DNA from: VRUE01 sp963824705
GTDB taxonomy: Bacteria > Actinomycetota > Thermoleophilia > Solirubrobacterales > 70-9
NCBI GenBank assembly: GCA_963824705.1
Contig: CAWGQE010000003.1
Coordinates: 2,294,001 to 2,358,000 of the forward strand
Reading direction: 5' to 3'
DNA: 64,000 nucleotides
Below the pieces are notes generated by a model. The model was not told where the DNA came from. It made no database searches and worked only from the letters and a program-made list of their open reading frames with translations. Shown one piece after another: positions 57,770-64,000 of the stretch. Each line of letters begins with the position of its first letter. The first letter of the stretch is position 1. Made by a program: the position numbers and the translations under genes.

Positions 57770-60058
57770 TCAGCCCGTAACCCGCACCGTGACCGGGCGG
57801 GACGCTCCCGGGGCGTAGGGCCAGCGCTCCTCCGCCAAGGCGACGGCGCGCAGGCGGATCTTCGCCGTGCCGGCGATGTAGCGGAAGCGGTACCGAGCCC
57901 GGAAGCGACCGCTGTGGTCGCTGCGGGTGACGAGGACGGGTCGCCAGAGCCGCGCCTCGTTCTCGTAGTACTGGATCGCGACGAGCTTGCCGCGTCGCGG
58001 AAGTGGCGCCCCGCGGTCACGGACGCGACCCCGCAGCAGCACTGACTGCCCGGTGCGGAGGCTGTGCGGAGCGACGCTGAGGGTCGCCGCGCCGCGCACT
58101 CGCAAGGCCAGCGCGGGGCGACGCGCGGCATCCAGGCCAGTATCGCCGGGGAAGGCAACCGTGATGCGGCGCGAGGGGCCGGCGGGCAGCGCGAGCTTGA
58201 ACCCGCCGTGGACGCCTGTCTGGACCGCCTCGACGCGAACGCCCGACAGCGCGCCGTGCGAGGGCCTCGAGACGACGCGCAGTCGCCGGCCGGACAGCCC
58301 GGCGCCGTCGGCGTTGAGCAGGCGCCCCGAGAGGGAGGCCCCGGCACCGAAGGGCACCGTCACGCTAGAGCCTTGACGGCGGCGCCAGCGCAGCTTGGCG
58401 AAGAGCCTCGTCTTCGCCGCGGGTGCCGAGCGGGACGCCTCTCCCTGTCTCGCCACCGGCCGGCTGGGACCCACCGGCGGCGGCGTCTTGCGCAGCGCCA
58501 TCTCGGTGCCGTCGGCGCGACGCGTCGTCGAGGCGGTGTTGCCGGCCCCGTCCGTGGCATCGGCGCGGAACACGTAGGTGCCGGGCTCGAGGTTGTCCGA
58601 CACCGTGGCGGTGAGCCTGGCGATACCCGGTTCGCTCCCGGGTTGCAGCTTGGTCGGCAACTCGATCCAGCGCTCAGCATTGAGTCGCCGGTACTCGATC
58701 TCGCCGCCGGCGGGGCCCGAGTGCTCGTCGCTCACCGCGGCGCTGACCGTGCGCGGCAGCTCCGGCATGGTGGCGTCGGGCATCCCCTCGAAGGCCAGTC
58801 CGGGCGGCACGTCATCGAGCCGCATCGGAATTTCGATCGCGGAGCCCGAGTCGGCATTGCCGGCCTCGTCGCGAAGCCAGATGCGAAGGGAGTAGACGCC
58901 TGGCCGCGGCAAAGTGCGGTCGGCAAGCGAAGAGATGTCGTGCGCCGACGCGAGGTTGACCCCGGTGTCGTAGCCGGCCGGGCCGGTGATGCGCCAGTAG
59001 GCGCCGCCGATCGGGCTGGCCGGGCCCTGGTCGGGGTTCGTCCAGGCGAAGTCGAAGTTGTCCACGTGGCGCCAGCTCTCACCGCCCACCAAGACGAGGT
59101 TGCGAGGAGACGCCGGTGGGTGGTTGTCGATCGAGACGGACGTGGGGAACAGGCAGGCGCTGTTGCCGGCGAAGTCGGTCGCGCAACGCTGCAGAGAGTG
59201 CGGCCCGTCGCTGAAGCTCGTCGTCTGAACCGTCACCTCATCCGCCGCGCCGGTCGGACACGGCTGCATCCGGGTCGCCCTCCACTCGCCGTCGATCATC
59301 GCCTTCGCGCACGGGTACTCGGTCAGCCCCACCCGAGCGCCGTCGAGCAGCGTTTCGCTGTAGCGAACCCCGCCGCCGACGTCGGTGTCCCAGTAGTTGA
59401 CGCGCTGGGCCCCGCGACGCCAGCCGCCCGCGGCGAGGTCGGAGCCAGCGTCGCCTGGCACCGGCGAGTAGCCGTCGAAGACGCCGATCGTCATCCCCTG
59501 CACCGCCGACCACGAGTCGGGATCGATGCTGCACCACTTGTCTTCGGCTCTGGCGCAGAGCAGCCGATCCTCGATCGCCGGCTGCGGCACGGAGAAGCTG
59601 GCGGAGAAGCCGTGTGGATTCGTGTCGGTAGTCGAGGCGCTGGCGAACGGATCGAAGCCACCGCTCCAGTTGCCGGCGCCGATGCGCTGCTCCATGCCGT
59701 CGTGAAGCGTGTGCCACCAGGTGCCGGTGACTCCGGTGATCCCGGTGCCGCCGGGCGCGACCCAGCGCCAGCGGGCGAAGCGGGTTCCCGACACTGTCGC
59801 CCCACCCTTGGTGAAGCTCTTCATGTGCACCCCGCTGAACGGGTCGGCCCCCGACGGAGGCACACACCAGGCGTCGGAGCGGAACTTGGCGCCGCCGGTG
59901 GTGTCCGCCCAGTCCGCGTCGGCATCGACGTACCAGCCGCACTGCGCGACGTTGTAGTTCCCGGCCGTAGCCTCGCGCGCACCCAGTAACAGCAGCGCCA
60001 GCGCCAGCGCGATCCCCATCGCGACGATCCGTCCCAGTCCCCCGCGCGTTCCCGACAT
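57770..60058 (-). CDS. large secreted protein with Ig-like/carboxypeptidase-like repeats
   Basis: 762 residues from ATG 60058; GGAGGG is just upstream. Signal peptide AMGIALALALLLLGAREATA, then a Cys-containing N-terminal domain (AQCGWYVDADADWADTTGG) of a kind seen in exported actinobacterial proteins. From about 310 come Ig-like units (DNHPPASPRNLVLVGG, RDEAGNADSGS, ATDGAGNTASTTRR). Two beta domains follow near the end, with SGRLLNADGAGLSGRRL and LLRGRVRDRGAPLPRRG. No enzyme motif is seen; a surface or wall protein is likely. Confidence 0.85.
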   Translation of the reverse strand: MSGTRGGLGRIVAMGIALALALLLLGAREATAGNYNVAQCGWYVDADADWADTTGGAKFRSDAWCVPPSGADPFSGVHMKSFTKGGATVSGTRFARWRWVAPGGTGITGVTGTWWHTLHDGMEQRIGAGNWSGGFDPFASASTTDTNPHGFSASFSVPQPAIEDRLLCARAEDKWCSIDPDSWSAVQGMTIGVFDGYSPVPGDAGSDLAAGGWRRGAQRVNYWDTDVGGGVRYSETLLDGARVGLTEYPCAKAMIDGEWRATRMQPCPTGAADEVTVQTTSFSDGPHSLQRCATDFAGNSACLFPTSVSIDNHPPASPRNLVLVGGESWRHVDNFDFAWTNPDQGPASPIGGAYWRITGPAGYDTGVNLASAHDISSLADRTLPRPGVYSLRIWLRDEAGNADSGSAIEIPMRLDDVPPGLAFEGMPDATMPELPRTVSAAVSDEHSGPAGGEIEYRRLNAERWIELPTKLQPGSEPGIARLTATVSDNLEPGTYVFRADATDGAGNTASTTRRADGTEMALRKTPPPVGPSRPVARQGEASRSAPAAKTRLFAKLRWRRRQGSSVTVPFGAGASLSGRLLNADGAGLSGRRLRVVSRPSHGALSGVRVEAVQTGVHGGFKLALPAGPSRRITVAFPGDTGLDAARRPALALRVRGAATLSVAPHSLRTGQSVLLRGRVRDRGAPLPRRGKLVAIQYYENEARLWRPVLVTRSDHSGRFRARYRFRYIAGTAKIRLRAVALAEERWPYAPGASRPVTVRVTG

Positions 60059-60085
60059 CGGCCCTCCATCGTTCGAGTTGCAGAC

Positions 60086-60119
60086 GGAGAGACCAAGGCC
60101 TGAGCCGCGCGGTCTCTCC
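60086..60119. promoter_or_regulatory. 9-bp inverted repeat in a divergent intergenic region
   Basis: GGAGAGACC (60086-60094) and GGTCTCTCC (60111-60119) pair perfectly over a 16-base loop, between the secreted Ig-like gene and mrp. It could be an operator or a hairpin in the leader of either gene. Confidence 0.3.
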
Positions 60120-60187
60120 CCCCTGCGGACGGATGTCTGGGATGGGTTGCCGAAGGCTGCGCGTGCTCGCACACGCGCTTTGCGAGA

Positions 60188-61345
60188 ATGGCCTCGATGC
60201 CCCTGCCGACCGAAGACCAGATAACCGAGAAGCTCCGTGCCGTCATCGACCCCGAGCTGCGCCGCTCGATCGTCGAGCTGGGCATGGTCCGCTCGATCGA
60301 GATCAAGGACGACGGTCGCATTGAGGTGGTCGTCTCGCTGACCACCGCCGGCTGCCCGATCCGCGCCCACTTCGAACAGGCGGTCGCACAGCAGATCTCC
60401 CAGCTGGACGGGGTGACCTCGGTAGCGGTCGGCTTCGACGTCCTATCCGATGAGGAGAAAGGCAATCTGCAGCAGACGCTTGGCCGCAGCAAGCTGCCGG
60501 AGGGCGCGCTAGCTCAGGTCAAGAACGTGATCTGCGTCGCCTCCGGCAAGGGCGGCGTCGGCAAGTCGACGATGACCGCCAACCTGGCGGCGGCGCTGAG
60601 CGCGGAAGGCCACCCGGCCGGCGCGCTCGACTGCGACGTCTACGGCTACTCGCTGCCGCGCATGCTCGGGGTCAACCGCAAACCGGAGGTCAACGGCGAG
60701 CGCAAGATCCTGCCCCTGGAGGGGGCCAACGGAGTCAAGGTGATGTCGATCGGATTCTTCGTCGAGGAGAACTCGGCCGTCGTCTGGCGCGGTCCGATGC
60801 TGCACAAGGCGATTCAGCAGTTCCTCGAGGACGTCGCCTGGGGCGAGCTCGAGTATCTGCTGCTCGACTTGCCGCCCGGCACCGGCGATGTCTCGATGAC
60901 GCTGTCCCAGCTCCTACCGCAGGCCAAGTTCGCGATCGTCACCACGCCGCAGCCGGCGGCGCAGACGGTGGCCAAACGGGCCGCCGACATGGCCGTCAAG
61001 TTCGACCTCGAGTTACTCGGCGTGATCGAGAACATGTCCGGCTTCACGACCCCCGACGGCGAGCGCTTCACGATCTTCGGCGAGGGCGGCGGTCAGCTCC
61101 TCGCCGACGAGCTCGACGTGCCGCTGCTCGGCAAGGTCCCCCTATCCGAGCCGCTGCGCGAGCACGCCGACGACGGCTCGCCCCTGGTCACCGATGAACC
61201 CGATTCGCCCGCTTCGCAGGCAATCCGCCAAGCCGCCCGCGGAATCATCGCCGCCACCCCGCAGGAGCTGCCGGTTCTGCAGGCCACCCCGGCCCCCGCC
61301 GAAGCGCCGCCGGTCAGCGGCATCCCGCTGCCGGTCGTTCAGTAG
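60188..61345 (+). CDS. Mrp/NBP35-family iron-sulfur cluster carrier ATPase
   Basis: 385 residues. The N-terminal MIP18/DUF59 domain (about 1-95) contains TTAGCPIRAHFEQ. The ATPase has a deviant Walker A, ASGKGGVGKSTMTANLA, then DCDVYGYSLPRML and DLPPGTGDV. In E. coli Mrp/ApbC a CxxC after ENMS carries the cluster; here that segment is ENMSGFTTPDG, without Cys, as in other actinobacterial Mrp. It would deliver Fe-S clusters in the cytoplasm. ATG 60188 or 60197 are both possible. A Pro/Ala tail ends the protein. Confidence 0.92.
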   Translation: MASMPLPTEDQITEKLRAVIDPELRRSIVELGMVRSIEIKDDGRIEVVVSLTTAGCPIRAHFEQAVAQQISQLDGVTSVAVGFDVLSDEEKGNLQQTLGRSKLPEGALAQVKNVICVASGKGGVGKSTMTANLAAALSAEGHPAGALDCDVYGYSLPRMLGVNRKPEVNGERKILPLEGANGVKVMSIGFFVEENSAVVWRGPMLHKAIQQFLEDVAWGELEYLLLDLPPGTGDVSMTLSQLLPQAKFAIVTTPQPAAQTVAKRAADMAVKFDLELLGVIENMSGFTTPDGERFTIFGEGGGQLLADELDVPLLGKVPLSEPLREHADDGSPLVTDEPDSPASQAIRQAARGIIAATPQELPVLQATPAPAEAPPVSGIPLPVVQ

Positions 61346-61351
61346 CTCAGG

Positions 61352-61927
61352 TCAGCGAGGCTCGCGCCACATGGTCGAGCAGGTCAGCCGCCCGTCGGGC
61401 CGCTCGAACTCGCCAACAGGCACGAAGCCAAGGCGTTCGTAGCGGGGATCGTTCTCCGGATTGCTCGACTCCAGGTAGGCCGGCATCCCCTCGGAGTCGA
61501 TCTTGGCGAGGTTGTCGGCGAGCAGGGCCATTCCGAGGCCCTTGCCCCGCTGGTCGGGATGGGTCCCGAGCAGACTCAAGTAATAGTGCGGCGGCCCGTC
61601 GGGATGGGCGCGCTCCATGCGCTCGAAAAGCGCCAGGACCTCGGCCGCGCGCGAGCCGATCTGGGCTTCGAACATCGGCCTGAGCGATGCCTCCTCCTCC
61701 GCGGTCAGCTCCGTCCCCCGGGGAGGGATCCAGACCGACGCCGCAGCGTAGTCGTCGGCGACCCGGACCAATGAGTAGCGCATCGCGCTGCGAACGAGCA
61801 AGCCCCAAAGATCGGCGAGACCTTTGTGGGGAAACGCCCAGCTCCACAGCGGATCGGCTTGAAACGCGGCAACAAGCGTCGCGGTAACCCCATCGACGTC
61901 ACGCTCGGTTGCGAGGCGAACCTCCAC
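61352..61927 (-). CDS. GNAT-family N-acetyltransferase
   Basis: 191 residues. The acetyl-CoA pyrophosphate loop is HPDQRGKGLGMALL (motif A, Q/R-x-x-G-x-G), preceded by YYLSLLG and followed by PAYLESSNPENDPRYERLGF, the usual end of GNAT proteins. The substrate is unknown. The gene is convergent with mrp (6 bases apart), and its start lies 14 bases after the ferredoxin stop. Confidence 0.88.
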   Translation of the reverse strand: MEVRLATERDVDGVTATLVAAFQADPLWSWAFPHKGLADLWGLLVRSAMRYSLVRVADDYAAASVWIPPRGTELTAEEEASLRPMFEAQIGSRAAEVLALFERMERAHPDGPPHYYLSLLGTHPDQRGKGLGMALLADNLAKIDSEGMPAYLESSNPENDPRYERLGFVPVGEFERPDGRLTCSTMWREPR

Positions 61928-61941
61928 CGAGCGAGCCTAAC

Positions 61942-62214
61942 TCAAGCGGCGCTTTTGCTCTTGTAGTACTCGGCGTTGATCTCGGCGTATTTGGCCCACT
62001 CGGCGGGGAGCTGGTCCTCGGCGAAGCAGGCGTCGACCGGGCAGGCCTCGACGCAGGCATCGCAGTCGATGCACTCGTCGGGGTCGATGTAGAGCATCTC
62101 GACCGAGTCGTAGTCGGGCTCGTCCGGGGTCGGGTGGATGCAGTCCACCGGACATACCTCGACGCACGAGTTGTCCTTCTGGCCTATGCACGGCTCGGCG
62201 ATGACGTAGGTCAT
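61942..62214 (-). CDS. ferredoxin with two cluster sites (7Fe type)
   Basis: 90 residues. The first Cys set, EPCIGQKDNSCVEVCPVDC, fits a 3Fe-4S site (C-x7-C-x3-C), and the second, CIDCDACVEACP, a 4Fe-4S site. It carries electrons at low potential, perhaps to cytochrome P450s like that at 48322. AGGAG lies 10 bases before ATG 62214. The tail YYKSKSAA is short. It is divergent from the SDR gene by 128 bases. Confidence 0.95.
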   Translation of the reverse strand: MTYVIAEPCIGQKDNSCVEVCPVDCIHPTPDEPDYDSVEMLYIDPDECIDCDACVEACPVDACFAEDQLPAEWAKYAEINAEYYKSKSAA

Positions 62215-62342
62215 TCGATGCTTTCTCCTGGTTCGACTTTGCGGTGCCAGGCAGGTATCCGGACCCTGCCCAACGCGAGCCGACATTTTAGGGATTCCGC
62301 CGCACGGGGGTCCGTCGCGCTGCCGTTCGCGATGATGTGCCC

Positions 62343-63224
62343 ATGCTGCTCCTGACCGGCGCCACTGGAAGCATCGGTTCACGCCTGTTGCCGCTCCTGC
62401 TGGAGCGGGGCGAAGACGTGCGCTGCTTGGTGCGGGAGCCGCGACGACTCGGCGCGCACCGGGTCGACGTGCAGATCGCCCTCGGCGACCTCGGCGAGAT
62501 GTCCGACCCCTACCTGCTGCGCCAGGCGCTGCGCGGGGTCGACACGGTGATCCACCTGGCGGCGACGATCCGCGACCAGCCGCCGCACCGGATCGAGGAG
62601 CTGAACGGGCTGGCCACGGTGCGGCTGCTGCGCGCCGCCGAGCGCAGCGGCGTGCGGCGCTTCGACTTCTTCAGCGCGCTCGACGCAGCCTCGGCCCAGC
62701 GCACCCGCTTCTTCCGCGCCAAGTGGCTGGCCGAGCAGGCGATCGCTTCCTCGCCGCTGGAGACGACGATCTTCGCACCCTCGATCGTCTACGACCGCAG
62801 CGACCCCTGGGTGACGCTGCTGCACCGCTTCTCCTTCCTACCGGTGCTGCCCGTCTCGGGCGACGGCCAGGCCCGCTTTCAACCGATCTGGGCCGACGAT
62901 GCCGCCCGCTGCGTCGTCGCGGCGCTGGACCGCGACGGGCGCGATCGCTATGAGCTGGCCGGACCCGAGACGCTCAGCTACGACGAGATGTCGGACCTGG
63001 TCAGCCGCGTCGCGGGGCGACCACGGCCGCTCGTCCACGTTCCCCTGCCTCTGATCCGAGCCAGTTTGATCGGACTCCGCAACGTCTTCGGCGAGGCCGT
63101 GTTCGCAACCTGGGAGGAGGCAGAGCTTATGGAGGTATCGATGACGAGCGAGCGCGGCACCGCGGACGCGGAGGAACTCGGAATAATGCCGAGAAGGATG
63201 GGCGATGTCCTGGCGGAGGCTTAG
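62343..63224 (+). CDS. NAD(P)H-binding SDR-type protein (NDUFA9-like)
   Basis: 293 residues. The Rossmann loop is LLTGATGSIGSRLL, then ALGDLGEM and VIHLAATIRD, of the atypical SDR (complex-I NDUFA9/NmrA-like) group; the classical YxxxK is not clear, and DFFSALDAASAQ stands in its place. Such proteins bind NAD(P)H and may act as reductases or sensors. ATG 62343 is used; GTG 62337 is an alternative. Its end overlaps the start of the GH26-like gene by 20 bases. Confidence 0.85.
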   Translation: MLLLTGATGSIGSRLLPLLLERGEDVRCLVREPRRLGAHRVDVQIALGDLGEMSDPYLLRQALRGVDTVIHLAATIRDQPPHRIEELNGLATVRLLRAAERSGVRRFDFFSALDAASAQRTRFFRAKWLAEQAIASSPLETTIFAPSIVYDRSDPWVTLLHRFSFLPVLPVSGDGQARFQPIWADDAARCVVAALDRDGRDRYELAGPETLSYDEMSDLVSRVAGRPRPLVHVPLPLIRASLIGLRNVFGEAVFATWEEAELMEVSMTSERGTADAEELGIMPRRMGDVLAEA

Positions 63225-64000
63225 AGCGTTCCTTTCCGCCGCGGCGCTTGCCGCAACCGTCGCGGCGATCGGCGCCGTACCGGCCTCGGCGATCAGCCTG
63301 GTTCCGCCCAAGCCAGACGTCTTCTTCGGGGTCAGCGACCGGGGCACGGCACAGGAATTCAACGAATTCACCGAACTGCTCGGCGGCAAGCATCCGGCCT
63401 TGCTGGAGACCTTCCACCCCTGGGGCAACAGTCTCAACGCGTCCTATGAACGTTGGCGCGAAACCGGCACCCGGCCGATCCTGCATATCTCGACCGCCGA
63501 CGACCAGACCCTGCAGGAGATCATCACCCCCGAGCAGATCGCCCTCGGCGCGGGCGACGATTACCTGCTGCAGCTCAACGACTTCTTCTTCAAACGCGGG
63601 CTGCCCGCCTACATCAGACCGCTCGGCGAGCCGAATCGCTGCCTCAACGTCTGGTCGGCGGTCAACTGCGACGGCAGCCAGAAAGGCGGCGAACACACGA
63701 CCGGCTGGTACAAGCAGGCGTTCCGCCGCATCTCGCTGATCGTGCGTGGCGGCAACACCCTGGAAGGGATCAACGCGACTCTGGCGGAAATCGGGCTGCC
63801 GCCGGTGAACCGGACCAAAGGCCCGCCGCCGACCAGCCTGCCCGGGGCGCCGGTGAGCATCATCTGGAGCCCGCTGCCCGGCGGCTCGCCGCGGGTGAAA
63901 GGCAACTTCCCCGGCAACTACTGGCCCGGCTCCCGCTGGGTCGACTGGGCGGGGACCGACTTCTACTCCCAGTATCCCGTCTGGAAAGACCTCAACCGCT
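63205..64000 (+). CDS. secreted glycoside hydrolase-like protein (GH26-like), copy 2, partial
   Basis: At least 265 residues, cut by the right edge. AAGGA lies about 6 bases before ATG 63205. Signal peptide SAAALAATVAAIGAVPASA, then FFGVSDRGTAQEF, AYIRPLGEPNR, WVDWAGTDFYSQ and others parallel copy 1 at 27613 along its whole length. The catalytic-Glu segment near the C-terminus (ITEW in copy 1) lies beyond the window. It overlaps the SDR gene by 20 bases, so the two should be cotranscribed. Confidence 0.85.
   Translation, partial: MSWRRLRAFLSAAALAATVAAIGAVPASAISLVPPKPDVFFGVSDRGTAQEFNEFTELLGGKHPALLETFHPWGNSLNASYERWRETGTRPILHISTADDQTLQEIITPEQIALGAGDDYLLQLNDFFFKRGLPAYIRPLGEPNRCLNVWSAVNCDGSQKGGEHTTGWYKQAFRRISLIVRGGNTLEGINATLAEIGLPPVNRTKGPPPTSLPGAPVSIIWSPLPGGSPRVKGNFPGNYWPGSRWVDWAGTDFYSQYPVWKDLNR

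Noticed and set aside
1..64000. CRISPR arrays, insertion sequences, prophage or rRNA genes
   Set aside because: No evenly spaced short repeats, transposase or integrase motifs, or rRNA segments were seen. The three tRNAs have no integrase or target duplication beside them.

Overview
The window is GC-rich DNA (roughly 70% by eye), packed with genes on both strands, with many 4-bp stop/start overlaps and almost no spacer. No stretch longer than 300 bases lacks a gene. Gene content (EfeUBO, LtrA, actinobacterial-type Mrp without CxxC, PknB-like kinase, 3Fe/4Fe ferredoxin, many secreted beta-propeller/Ig/LamG proteins), tRNAs without encoded CCA and TANNNT-type leaderless starts point to a high-GC actinobacterium. 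The style of the secreted propeller proteins suggests Thermoleophilia/Solirubrobacterales; that placement is inference.

Layout. 1-2.4 kb: a secreted propeller protein (cut by the left edge) and a methyltransferase. 2.6-12.3 kb: a long minus-strand operon in the order Ser/Thr kinase-propeller, tkt, tal, pgi, cydA, cydB, HAD phosphatase, joining the non-oxidative pentose phosphate pathway to cytochrome bd. 12.3-14.1 kb: a TolB-like protein and an FHA-HTH regulator, the latter divergent from rpiA. 14.8-17.1 kb: a flavin oxidase and an XRE/nucleotidyltransferase toxin-antitoxin-like pair. 17.1-21.2 kb: gnd-pgl-crotonase divergent from zwf. With tkt, tal, pgi and rpiA, most of the pentose phosphate pathway lies within 16 kb; only ribulose-5-phosphate epimerase was not found. 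21.3-24.6 kb: the iron-uptake set efeU-efeB-efeO, with two matching TTAGGG-type palindromes.

24.8-41.2 kb: small basic and coiled-coil membrane proteins, recQ, a GH26-like secreted protein, a PQQ-repeat protein, SRPBCC and MBL-fold proteins, two 14-TM MFS transporters, LtrA, an aldo-keto reductase, a Vps62-like membrane fusion and a phosphoesterase. 41.3-45.5 kb: a 1373-residue secreted GSDH/PKD/LamG protein with a duplicated LamG module. 45.5-64 kb: three tRNAs (Arg-ACG, Ser-GCT, Ser-UGA), a crotonase/thioesterase pair, pyk, a P450, a DSD1-like PLP enzyme, a lactone oxidase, MFS, methyltransferase, K+ channel, a carotenoid oxygenase divergent from PadR, cyclophilin, a secreted Ig-like protein, Mrp, GNAT, ferredoxin, an SDR and a second GH26-like protein cut by the right edge.

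No insertion sequence, phage, CRISPR array or rRNA is visible. The most notable non-coding structures are a perfect 31-bp palindrome over the kinase promoter and start (12304-12334), a 114-bp nested palindrome between convergent genes (28692-28805), several long perfect hairpins at gene ends, and a repeated TANNNT hexamer 6-9 bases before starts that lack a ribosome-binding site.
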